From NCBI GenBank assembly GCA_003640385.1, contig RCAB01000044.1:176845-240844 (forward strand): a stretch of 64,000 bases of DNA. Reading direction: 5' to 3'. Made by a program: the position numbers and the translations under genes. The notes under the pieces are model-generated. The model saw only the letters and a list, made by a program, of their open reading frames with translations, was not told the origin of the DNA and did no database searches. Origin of the DNA: Setaria digitata (lineage: Eukaryota > Nematoda > Chromadorea > Rhabditida > Setariidae). Numbering within the stretch: position 1 is the stretch's first letter; the number at the start of each line of letters is the position of its first letter. Below are positions 1-12,506 of this stretch, piece by piece.

Positions 1-246
1 TTATCTAACTTACAGTTTCCTAAGGATGATAATTAATTACAGAAGTAATAATTAATAATTTCAAATATTAATTTTGATGTAAACATGAAATGAAATGATT
101 AAAAATATTTGCTCATCTTACTAATCTATGTGAATTTTATTTAAGAGTGTATTCACAGCATTTTTGTTAGGCAAATTTTCCACAAGAGCACTTATGAAAT
201 TTAGAATGGAAAGAATGAAAATGAATGAAAAGAAAAAGAATGAAAC

Positions 247-1338
247 CATCGGCCATACTCTCGAAAGATGACTGATACTGCCACGATTATTATTGTTATT
301 GTTGTTGCTATTATTGTTATTGTTATTGCTGCTACTGCTAATTAACTGTACAGAACCATCCAATCCATCATTTAGCAGTTCGATATCACTCGAATCACTG
401 CTACTTGTATCATTTGCCAATAACTGATCATCGTTTAATGAAGCTATAAAAGATTACTTGATAATTTGTATTGAATAAAAAGAAAAAAGTTTGGTTTTGT
501 TGAAAATTAATTTAAACTAAGATAAGATTGAATGAATAGAAAGGAAAAGAAAATGAAGAGGATCGTTTCGAAAATGAAATGGAAATGGAATGTGATGAGG
601 AAGAATAAATCATTGAAGCATTCGAATAAATGAAGAAAAGAAGGCAAACGGATGAATGAATCAATGGGAAATTACAGTGTGAAGTATCGAAAGCATTCAA
701 TTCAATTCAATTCAATTCAGTTCAGTTCAGTTCAGTTCAGTTCAATTCAATGAATGTAAAAGGATGGAAAAAAAAAAAGAGAAAAAGTCACAAAAGAATT
801 TGAATAAGCTCACAATCTTTTTTTTTTTTTGTAATTTATTGATAAAATGATTTTCATTTTTGATATTATGCTGTTGTCCTGTGATTAGTGAAAATGAATA
901 GCAAAATATTCTGAGAATTTCCTAAATAAAATAAATTTAAAAAGGAAAACTTTTTATCAATGACATAACTAATAATGAATTTATTTTTACTAATTGGAAA
1001 TACAAACGATACCATTTCTCACTGATCATCGATAGAAAGAGCCTAACCTTTTTTAAAGAAAAAAAAAAAGGAGCAATATCAAAGAGAAAAAATTTTTTTT
1101 GAAATCTCTTATTATCAAGATTTGAAATAATTCATTACGCCCAGTACAATTAGTGATCTTTTTCAGTGTTGAAAATTTTTAGCAATTACTCGAAATTAGC
1201 AGACACATCGCGAAAATTTATGTTACTAGATGAATGTTAAATTTTGCAAAAAAAAAAAAAAGAATTTTTACCTGAACCTTGGCCCATATTAGATGGCTGA
1301 TGCATAGTTTCTTTACGGTGACCAAATAATCGTTGCAT
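247..1338 (-). CDS. N-terminal part of an unrecognised low-complexity protein (partial)
   Basis: Two minus-strand exons are visible: 1338-1272, starting MQRLFGHRK, and 443-247, joined in phase by a GT-AG intron. The second exon is rich in Ser and Asp, contains a poly-Asn run of about 14 residues interrupted by one Ser, and ends near SHLSRVWPM at a GTTTCA donor. If that donor is not used, the frame continues through a hydrophobic Phe/Ile/Leu stretch to a stop at 121, which could be a membrane segment or simply translated A-rich intron. A TTTCAAAAACAG acceptor lies about 20 bases before the ATG. Further exons would lie left of the window. I do not recognise the family; the Ser/Asp/Asn composition suggests a disordered region. 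The second exon is well supported, the first moderately. Confidence 0.45.
695..750. repeat. pentanucleotide repeat (TTCAA/TTCAG)n
   Basis: About eleven head-to-tail copies of TTCAA or TTCAG. The block has TTCAA units at both ends and TTCAG units in the middle, so a variant spread within the array. It lies inside the intron of the left-edge gene. Confidence 0.9.
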
Positions 1339-3345
1339 TTTCCTTTTTTTTTTTTCTGTTTTTGAAACAAAAACAAACAAAAATTGAAAATATATCAATA
1401 TTACTAATTGATGACAGCCTTTAATTAATTATTTTTCAATAATAATAATAATATGTTTGTTGGATGTTTGAAGTGTAAAAATCAGTGATTGCCATTATTC
1501 GTTTTTCACCTCGTTTCGATTTTCGTTCTTCAAGTAAGAATTTATATGCTTTATTGCTGAAAATACATTAGACAGTAATTCATTTCTAATGTTCATTAGA
1601 AATTTGAAAAATCGCGAGAACAAAAATCATTATCGTTATATGAACAAAAAAAGAAAAAAAAAATGTTATTTTAAAGACAAGCAGTTTTCTTTTTTTATTT
1701 TAAATTTACAGTAATATATTCGACAAATTCAAAAAAAAAAAATTTATTCATATCATTTATAACTTTAACCCAACCTTCTGTTTCTTTTTTTTTCTTTGTG
1801 CCAAGTTATTGAATTGCAATATTATAGACCTAAGGCATTCTTTCAAAAAAAAAAAAAAAAAAATGCCAAGGCATTTTTGAATATCACAACAGTGCAAGTA
1901 AGGAATAAAATGTTAACAGCTAGAAATTTCCATTTGGGAAAAAGTGGTAGCTAAGCGAATAATTTATTATATAAAAAAGAAAACGTAAAATGCACATAAG
2001 ATTGAAATCTGCAGGAAATGTTTAACTGGAATGAGTTTGAAAAAAAACTGAAAATTAAAATTAGAATTATAAAAAATCAAATATCGCATCAAAATAGCAA
2101 TTTTAATTGAATTAAAAATAACACAATCCATTTCAGCACATTATCACAACAGCAGAAATAAAAAAGCATTTTCAAAAGAAAAAAAAAAAAGAAACTATAC
2201 TGAAAGTAAATAAAATAAATAATTAAATCTGAAAACAAACCAATGGCAAGAAATGCAAACAATACTCGACAATGATTGATGAATATTTCAAAACTTTTAC
2301 AATAATTTTATTTCTTCAAATTATTTTTACAAAACATTCTCCATTACTTTCTTTATCCCAGCATATCACATTTTATTGTTAGTAAAACAAACATCAATTT
2401 TTGTTGATCCTTTTAATAAAGTGTGAAAATGTAAAAGTGAGAATTGAAGTTAGTTTCGTATAGGTTTAAATTTTAATCATATGTTACATTACTTGCAGCT
2501 GTTACTGCAAAATGACAGAAGAATGTGACAGATATGTGTAAATTAATGAGGAAAAATCTCTGCGATCCCTTCCCGAATGTCCACTGATCATGGTTCATTT
2601 CTAAAATTCTCCTTGAAATATTAAACACCTGACAATGATTTAGCTTTAAAATGTAACATAATGATACCATCATTCGTTAGCAGTTTATCAAAATAAACAA
2701 ATTTTTCAGATTTTCAGTTATCCATTTACAATCAATTCAGATTTGTCTAAACGGTTTCTGCAAATTATTCAATAAAAATTAATTCTTTTTTTAAAATTAC
2801 TTAATAAAGTTTCGTTTCAAAAAATTGAAAGAAAAAATAAAACAGCTTGAGCCCCCCTCCAAAAAAAAAAAAAAAAAAAAAAAAAACTAATTATTACCTA
2901 ATTACTAGTAATAATCATTTTAAGATGGTTTACTGTCAATTTTGTCAACAAATTACTTCATTCACTTCGCAAAGTTTTACCTTTTATGATAAATCACTAG
3001 TTTTGTTATCAGTATACGACTTATCTCTAATACTGCTAACAGTACACTACTTACTTACCTCTACTATAAACTACTGAAAACTTTATTTAAGTGTTGCTAA
3101 AAAAAAGCGCCTGAAATGTGTGTTACTGAAGTGGAACTTGATAGTTCGATAATTATCATATTACATCCTCTAAAGTACGTAAAGATGCTTTAAAGGTCTC
3201 TTTTTGCTAACTTTGATTGAAGAGAGATTCCGTGCGATTAGCTACACCAATATGCACCTGTAATTGATTAGTCTAGCTGATTTTTTTTTTCTTCAGTAGA
3301 TGACGATGCTGGCCAAGTCTCTGCGTGTGTGCTATATGCAAGCTT

Positions 3346-3526
3346 ATCAGATATTGAATAGAGTTAGAGCTTGATTACAGGCCTTAAAAAGAAGGCTGAT
3401 AGCAGCAAACTTCCATAAACTCTGAACGTTAAACATTCAGGTCATACACTTGAAACTGCTATCCATTCTTATCAATATCTGATAATCTGAAATCGGAAAA
3501 ATGAATATGAACGTTTAAAGTTCAGG
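3346..3526. repeat. Nested inverted repeat with a 19-bp direct repeat
   Basis: ATCAGATATTGA at 3346-3357 is matched by its exact reverse complement at 3472-3483. Inside it, GATAGCAG at 3398-3405 pairs with CTGCTATC at 3456-3463. Near the centre, TGAACGTTAAACATTCAGG (3423-3441) recurs imperfectly as TGAACGTTTAAAGTTCAGG (3508-3526). The nested arms with an asymmetric left insertion resemble a decayed MITE or foldback element, but no target-site duplication or transposase is visible. Confidence 0.5.
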
Positions 3527-4377
3527 ATAATCTACCCTCCTCCATTCTGGATAGTTAGACAGCTACATAAAGGAGAAAACATAATCGAATAGGCAAAAAG
3601 GATGATGTAAAAGTATTAGCAGAATAGGCCTCCTAAAGGCTTTAAGTAATTCAAAACACTGCTCGAAGACCAAACGATCTAGGCAAGAAGTAATTTGAAC
3701 GGTTTGTGGATCAATATTGTGAATTTTTTTTTTTTGTGAGAAACTTAGATATAAAACTAAGCAATCAACGGGGAAGACTCATTCTTCATTAGATTACTGA
3801 CAATCACGAATAACTATGTTGAAGTCTTGGATATCACAAATGTCTTTAAAAAAAAAAATAATAATAACTGATATGTGATGAGTAAGGATGAATGAGATAG
3901 TGAAATGATGAGAACTAATTAATAGTAGTAGGATAATAAATAATAGCTATAGTTAATAGCAATAATAACTGATAATATTTATTATAATAATGCTAGTGAT
4001 AACTGATAAACAATTAAAAATAGCGATTGATAATAATAATAATGATAACAACTGCTGATAACGATATACAAACGAAATATTTCAATGGTTCATATATATG
4101 ATGATGATAAAGTATTCTGTGTATTTTTGTAAAGGTCACATAAATAAATACATCGTTGCTATTAAGAAAAAGTAAACATAGAAGATTTGCTGAAAGTGAG
4201 GTAAACAAACAATTATTTGTTGAATGAGGTAAACAAGCAAACAAAGTAAACGAGCAGAATCCACCACCACCTTTCATCTAAAATCATTATTAAACACAAA
4301 GATTTATCGAAAATCGTATGATTTGAGATGTTTTCACCTGTCTATCTCGTCTTTTCAGTTCGTTTAACATTCTCTTT

Positions 4378-4415
<38 letters not shown>
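4378..4415. repeat. (CT)n microsatellite
   Basis: Roughly 38 bases of almost pure CT dinucleotides with a few CC interruptions at the left end. Confidence 0.95.
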
Positions 4416-4416
<1 letters not shown>

Positions 4417-5085
4417 CTTGCTTGTTTTTCCTCCGTATACTTAACTGCAATAGAATTGAAAAGCCTAATATTTTATCATAACATTCAAAAAAAAAGAAAT
4501 TCAATAAAGTCTCGAAAGAAAAAGGAAAGAAAAGACTAAAATGAAAGAAAAATAATTAAAAATTTTTGGAAATCAAAAACTCAGAAAAAAAAAAAATATT
4601 CCAATACGAAGCGACAGAGAGAGAGAGAAAAAGAGAGAGAGAATCATTGTTACATCTTCAATCAATCATCATCAGTGATATTTACACTGATGACTAATGA
4701 ATGTGAAATATAATGATTCTAATTCATATGTCAAAAAAGAAAATTTCGAAACAAAGGATAGAAATGGGCTGGAAGAAGAAATATCGATAAAATAAAAAAC
4801 ACTTTAATGGTTGTACACTGACTGAAACAAAAATTAATAAATAATTTTGATCAAATTTTAATCAACAAATAACTATCACATTTGAATATTGTTAATTAAA
4901 AAGTAAAGCACTCAATGTGATTGTGAAATAAAACTTCAAATAGACATTTTTTTTTTTTTTTATTTCGAAGAAAGCACACAAACGGATGCCATAGTAATGA
5001 TGCAAATTGGAACTAATAAATTTCCAATTTTAACGTAATTTAATAGCTATTTTGTGACTGTGTCAAAAGTTAATCACTATGATAA

Positions 5086-5103
5086 CACACACACACACAC
5101 ACA
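5086..5103. repeat. (CA)n microsatellite
   Basis: About nine CA units. Confidence 0.9.
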
Positions 5104-5161
5104 GATGAGGAATGGAAATAAAAATTAAAAATTTAAATTTCATACAAATTTAACAGTAGCA

Positions 5162-5165
<4 letters not shown>

Positions 5166-5205
<40 letters not shown>
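5166..5205. repeat. (GA)n microsatellite
   Basis: About 20 uninterrupted AG dinucleotides. Confidence 0.95.
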
Positions 5206-5207
<2 letters not shown>

Positions 5208-5701
5208 TTACCAATATGCGGATGGGTAAGAGCATAACTGAGAATAATTAAATAGAAACTTTTTATACTGGATAGAGGGACTTCAAAATATTATAATTTA
5301 AAATTTCAAAATGAACAATTAATTGTAATGAAAAGTTGAATGTAAATGATACGATACGGAAAGAAGAAGAAAAAAGGAAACATCTGGTAACTGATAACAC
5401 AAAATATAACAAAGCGAAATCATTTTCTATCGGTCAAAAATTGTACATTTAAAAAGAAAGGAAGAACATTCTCTTTCAGAAATTTGTAAATGATCGAAAT
5501 TATAATCTAAATAATTTCAAACTATGATATTGTATTAATTTCAAATTATATACATATAGGATGACTAAAACAAGCAGCCAAATTACATCTTTCTTTATTA
5601 TTAATAATATTAATGTAATTGCACGATATTTACAACATTAATAATTGCAATTAATTAGACAATAATTATTGCTTAATAATCAGATGCTGGAGAGCGAAAG
5701 G

Positions 5702-5733
5702 AAAGAAAAAAAAAAAAAAAAAAAAAAAAAAAA
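5702..5733. repeat. Long poly(A) tract
   Basis: About 30 nearly consecutive A residues. No retroposed coding sequence is seen on its 5' side, so it is not clearly a processed-pseudogene tail. Confidence 0.85.
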
Positions 5734-5958
5734 CAAGCGAAAGAATTGATCTTTTGGTAAGGTAAGGAAAAAGAGAAACTGAAATTGAAATTCAACATGA
5801 CAAGTAAAAGACTTGCAGAAACAAACACTAAAGCATTATCAAAATACACTGAAGGCTTTTTAAAAAGTAAAACTTTTTAGCATTCATTTTTATTCATTTA
5901 AAATGTCTAGACTAAGCATAGAGAATGAATAATAAGCTTGCCACTTGCCTGCTTGCAT

Positions 5959-5982
5959 GAATGCATGCATGCATGCATGCAT
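5959..5982. repeat. (ATGC)n microsatellite
   Basis: Five to six ATGC tetranucleotides; the array is self-complementary and could extrude as a hairpin. Confidence 0.9.
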
Positions 5983-8748
5983 TTTTATTGCCTATTTACA
6001 ATTGTATTCTTTGTTTGGTCGTTTTTTTATGAGAAAGGAATAGAATTCAATTTTATTTCATGACAAATTTCATTTTTATTGAAAAGAAGAAAGACGAAAT
6101 CGTCAAAGGCAGCAAAAACAATGCCTTCTCATTTCAACTGCTGAATATTGAGCAAATGAAATGTTGGTTAGGTACATATTTAATGATTTCGTTTTTTTAA
6201 TTTAAAAAAAAAAAAAGGAAAGAATTAAATTTCACATGTTCAATAAATTTTTTACTTCTTGCGACTTTAAACATGCCTTTTTTTTCTTTTTAATTTCAAA
6301 AAAAAAAAAAAAGAAAAACTCATCCCAAAAAAAAACTTTTGAATTTTTTTCAAGTAAGAATTACTATCATAAAAGATTAGACAACAGGACTGCAGGACTG
6401 CATGCTGATGGCATGTAAACGACAAAAAGAACTGCAAAGGACAAATTTTTTCATTTCTAAAATGTTTTTCAAACAATTCAGAAAATATTTTAGTTGAAAA
6501 AGAGCTGATAAAGCTTATCAATGTTATGTTATCAATAATCAAAACCTCTAGCAAACATATTGATATAATTACAAATGATAACAATCTTGAGAGACAAAAA
6601 AAATTTTTTTTTTTTGAAAATTTAAAACAGAATTTCGATATTTACAACAAAAATGTGAACTGCTTCTTCTCTTTTCCCTTTTCCTGTTCCTTTCTTTCCC
6701 CCTTTTTTTTTTTCACTTCCTCATCCTCCTCTCTCCATCAGCAAACAAAAGAAATGGTAAAAATGAGTGAAAGAAGAATTGAACGGTGTTCCAACTGATT
6801 GACTGATTGATTGACTGTTAAGCTGTTAAGTTGTTAAACTGTTAAGCTTGCAATATTGAAATATAAAATTAAAGACATAAGCATATGGGAGGAAAAGTGA
6901 TGAAGAGAAGAGTGAAAGAACACAAAAATTTTTCAATTTTTAGAATAGAAGAAAGTATCGATCATCCATGCGTCGTTTGCAACTAGCTGTTATGTTTCTA
7001 AACTTCCATAAATAGAAGTAAACTTCATCTTGGGATAGACAAGAAAAGTGTTACCATTAATGTGGCTATTAAATTTAATATTAAATTTAGTTTAGAGATT
7101 TATATGATGCATTTTATTTCAAGGATAAAATATTAATAACAGATATTATTAAGCATACGGTAATGAATAAATGGAATGATAAGAGTGATAGCTAAATGAA
7201 TATTAGACTGAAGTGATAATGTATTTTGAAATGAATCGGATGTAATACATATAGCACTGAGATGAAAATGTGCTGATATTTGAAATGATAGAATATATAA
7301 CAAAGAAGATTGTATCTTAACTTCATTCAAGTTTCAATTTTATCCCATTCCAATAAAATCTAATTACTAATTAGCAGCGATAGGCAACGTACTAAATGTT
7401 TCAGTTATCTTTCGATGATATGTTTCATTAAAAATGTTGTTAAAATGATCAGTGAACGGAAGGGAATTGAATGAATTATTATAGCACTACTGGTTTGCAC
7501 TTTCCCTTAAGTACACATAAATATTAATTAGTCATTTAGCTGAGATTTGAGACGGAAGGAGATTCATCTTAGATTGAAGCAAGAATCTGAGCTTCGTATA
7601 ACTCTTTTAATACAAAAATGAGCAATTTCTTCCCTTCCTAATCGGTTTTTCATCAAATAATTAGCATTCAAAAATATCTTACAATCTGATATAATTATAG
7701 CTACTAGACTAATATTTAATGCAAATTCGACTTATACATTTGCTAAATGAAATGAAATATTATACTTCCGCCTGATTTACTGTAAATCCTAAAGTGGAAA
7801 TTATCTTTCTTTTGGATTAATAATCAGTAAAAGTGAGAGAATGCAAAATAGAAAATATGAATAAGTTTCAAATATATGGAGATGGATGAAACAAATAGTT
7901 TAATAAATTTGTAAATTGTAAACTGCTAAAATAAGAAATCAAAAAATGGCCAAAAAAAAAAATGTTCGACGAAAATGCAATTTGTGGTTGGAGGAAATAA
8001 CAAAATTATTTTTGAAGATTTTTGTGCAAATTTGTCAACTGACTGGTCCATAGCAGGACAATATTATTATTCAAAATATTTCGATCAACTATAATAACTA
8101 TAAATTTAAAACATATTAAATGAGATATGAATTGCTCCAAGCCGGTTATACTATACCTGTTTTATGTTACTGGTAAAAGCTGAAGAATTTGTGAAATAGT
8201 TCAAAGCAATATTATTATTAACAGTAATATCAATTAATCGCACTAATAATTACAATATTTAGGAGTGATTTTAATATTGTTATCAAAAATGAGCAATATG
8301 AATAAATGAATAAAGCTAAATAAATAAGTATATAAATAATAAATAAATAAATTAAATAAATAAATGAATATGAACAAAAGCCATATGAATAAAGCTCTTA
8401 AATCTATCACTTGTTCTATCGATAACAATCAATTAATTATTGCCAAAACTCTTTTTTAATGGCCAAAGCAAAAAGCTTTTATCATGAAGCGAACGTAATT
8501 TGTCCTTAATTGTTGTATTTGTATGTAAAACTTTTTTTTTCCCCCCATTTTTATAGGAAACTAAATCAAAATCAAGACAGGGAAAAGCTGGATAAAAAAT
8601 TCAATTGTAGGGTAACAAGTAAAAGAATATGAAAAATATGGAAGATGAAATGAAACTTCAAACATCTGTGTCTAATTCAGGAAATCTAAAGATATAAACC
8701 AATAAATAATAATTCCCTTCAGAGAGATATTTTATAATGTTGAAGCTA

Positions 8749-8777
8749 CCAGTCTCTCTCTCTCTCTCCCTCCCTCT
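8749..8777. repeat. (CT)n microsatellite
   Basis: CT dinucleotides grading into CCT units. Confidence 0.85.
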
Positions 8778-11168
8778 GCTGTGCTACCTCTTTTTCTTCC
8801 TCTTTTCATTTCAAAAATTTGAAAAAGATGACAAATGAATGAAAATCTTGATAATGAGAAAGCCAAATCGATCGTTCTTACTTTGTCCCTTAACAAAATA
8901 GCCAATAGTCTCTAATTAATTATCGCTGTTAATTATATTGTAATTATAATGATAATAATGCTGTTTGTTATACTGTTATTGTTATTATCATCAATAACAA
9001 TAATGATAATAGTTATCATTCATCATTATCATTTCTATCTGTTATTAATGATCATTTTTTATATTTATATGTTCAATGTTTCATCATCAGCTTTTTTAGC
9101 AGGAAAAAAAAAGCATTTTGGATTCTTTAAGCCTTCTACTTTTTTCTTTTTTAAAAAAGAATGAAAAATTTAAAATTTAAAAGGATAATGAGAAAAAGAT
9201 CTAAATTTGAATAGCTTCTGATGATAATGAAATAATTCATATGAATTTTAATTCACGATTGGCATGATTCAAAGTACGACTACTGTGGAATTTAACAAAA
9301 TTATGTATCAAATCCACTGATAATTTTATACAGTGATAAATCAATCTTTTCGACGAAAAAAACTTGGAAAATCAATCTGAGGCTGGAAGTAAGGAGAAGA
9401 AAAAATTTTCATTTCTAGCTATATTCGTACCGAAACTATACTACATTAGCCAATCATAAATTTGCAAATTTTTCAAAATGAATCGAAAATTTTGAAAACA
9501 AATATTTATACAAATGATTGTTCTTTGTCTAATATCGAGTCACAGAGAACAGCTGACAAAAAGGGTTAAATTTGAACCCTAAAAAAAAAAGAACATTAAA
9601 GATTCAATTATTAATCACTAATAAATAAAGTGTCCAATCAATCAATTATTATTTAAGTTTAAATAAGCATAACAATAAAATTTTGAAAATTGCAAAAATT
9701 TTCTCCTCTGTGATAAAAATAATACATGGAAATAATGAAGTAGTAAAAAGAAGCAGATGAGATTTAAAATATCTATTTATAGATTAAAAAAAAAAATAAT
9801 TAATGTTCAGTTATTTTCAACAGTAAAAACAACTCCATATAACAAATTTCAACATAAATTTAAGATTGCACTACCGCTACCACCTAGCATTCATTACAAT
9901 CAATTCTGTTATTTTATCCTTTTTTTTTCTTAAAAAAAAAAAGTTTAGGGCTAATTTGGCTAAACAATTTCATTTGTCGACGGTTGCAACTTAATTATTT
10001 CAAAATCTGAAACAATTAACAATACGTTTATTTAATTAGAATTTAAATTTGCGTAAAGAGTAGGAAAAAAGAGCAAAAAGATTATGATTTAAATAAGGAA
10101 GTAAAAAAAACATATATTGTAGGATATAAAGTGGTTTGAAAGACTGAAAAAATTTTATAAAATATGCAATAATATTTTTAGAGGTTTCCGTTGAATCGAC
10201 ACAACAATTTTCGAGAAAAATACCTCCACAGTGATCGATAAACAGGTAGACCGTTTAAGATTCCGGCCAAATAGAAATTAAATTAAATTAAAAAAAAAAA
10301 AAAATTCACGAAGAACGCTAAATGGTGTATAGCTATCGAAAATGACGTATCTAAATTTGATCGATTATTTGATCAGTATTCTTGATTAAGATACTTCTAT
10401 CATTTGGAACTAATATTTCAGAAAAATTGGCACAATTGGAATACATATATTTGAGCTATACAAAATTTATAAAAGTTGAAATAAACAAGCAAACTTTCTG
10501 GAATTCATCGGTCGAAGTTAAATAAATGTTGAGGAAGGATGCGAAAGGAGGAAAATCGGTAGCTAATTAATTCAGCAAAAATGAAAGTCAACGACTAAAT
10601 TGTTGTGCTATTTCACATTCATTTATCTGTTGTTGTTGTTGTCTCATTTATAATCCATATATTCATAAACAACAACGAGAAATACACTTCGTCACAGATT
10701 AATTCCTAGAAAATCGATGTTTCTCTTTGCCTTTTTCTTCTTATTGTAGTTGCTAAATTCTTATTAGCACATCTATCGTAGGAGTATTTATGTTGTTATT
10801 TACCTATCAATTATGCTTCTTCATCTTGCTTTTCCTTATTAGTATAAGCACTGTTATTATCATTTACTCAATCGATATCAGTAATTTTATCAATTTATTT
10901 TTTGATAAAAAAAAAGAACTAAAATATGCTATTTTCTAATTCACCAACAATTTTCAATAATTCATCACATTTAAACTAATTCATTAATTTTAGAAATGAT
11001 TTGTTATCAGTCAATCGATAAAGATTTTATAAAATCCATTTAGCTATGTTAGCTACTTTTTTTTAGGTATTATGTATTAATAATTAGCTCAGTAGAGAGA
11101 CAGGGACAAAATTTCACTAGCTAAAATTGATTAATAAGGCATCGTCTGAAAGAGACACAGGCAGGGAG

Positions 11169-11199
11169 AGGGGGAGAGAGAGAGAGAGAGAGAGAGAGA
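11169..11199. repeat. (GA)n microsatellite
   Basis: GA dinucleotides with GGGA interruptions at the left; it produces the spurious Ser/Leu-rich minus-strand frames here. Confidence 0.9.
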
Positions 11200-12475
11200 A
11201 GGGAAGAAAGAGGGATGAGAATTCGCTATAAAATGAAATTGAATAAGAGAATTCATCATTAGTAGATAAAAAGAAGAGGCAATTTGTTGGTGACAGACAT
11301 TCTTTCTCAAAAGATAATAACATATTCCTTTCATACAGTATGTGTAGCATCTAAAATAAAATCAAATTCCAATTTATCATTGGTAATTCTATTTAGGAAT
11401 ATAAGAAATTCCTAGTATGAAAAGAAATAAATTAATTGTTGAATATTTAATTCATCTTTTTTTTTTCTTTTTTTTTTTTTTTTTTTTTTTTTTAGGGTAA
11501 ATGAAAATTTCAAAGAATTAATAGATAGACGCTCTCCTTTCCTTATAAATTTTTGCAAAATAAATGTTACGGAATAAGACATTCATCATTATGTCATATG
11601 TTCAGTGTCCATTTGTCCTTTATGTTTACACTTGGTGGTGGTTAAAATTGATTAAAATTTAAATTTAAAAGATAATTTCCATTCCCTTCTTTTGTTTATA
11701 ATATAATTGCATGTTTGAATGAGACAGAGACATCTTCGAGAGAACACAGTCATTTACTTCAGTGTTTAAAATAATCTATAAAATTTTTAAAATCTTTAAA
11801 ATACTTTTACATGGCAATTAGTGTCCAACATAATATTCATCTCACTTTTAGTTTTTTGATTTAAAATAGTACTAAATTTGTACTTAAGTACATGATTTCA
11901 CCTAGCTATGCAAAAATTACGATTCGAAGGGCTAAACTTTTCACACGAATTGATGCAAATCTGACACATATAAAGTAGTAGTATATAGTTTCTTAGAAAC
12001 AAATTTCAAACAGTTACCAAGTAGTGACTTATTCCAGTATTAGCAAATTAATCATAATTAATTTGTTATCGTATTGAATAGAGGAAATGATTTGGAATTT
12101 ATTAATAAACTTTTTTTTCCTTTTCCAGTCATTTCATATGAAATAAACCGAACCGTAAATGGATCAATGAATGCGTGAATTTTACCTTATTGGTTTATTG
12201 CAATTTTTTCTGTTTTTTTTTTCCTTTGCAAATTCAAATGGAAATGAATAATTTTAGCAGAAAAGAGAAAAAAAGTATGGATGAAACAAGAAAAGAGAGA
12301 AGTTAGGAATGAATTTATATATTTATAAAAAAAAAAGGAACTAAATGAGAGAAACGGAAGTATGCATGAAATGTAGCCTTTTTGTCCCTTTAAATACTTA
12401 TTCCGTACCTTACGATAAGCAGTGGAAATAACTACCTTCCGTTGTTATATCGTATCTATAAAGTAGTTCGTTTTC

Positions 12476-12506
<31 letters not shown>

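Noticed and set aside
11131..11350. Ser/Leu-rich minus-strand ORFs
   Set aside because: They are translations of a GA microsatellite in alternative frames.
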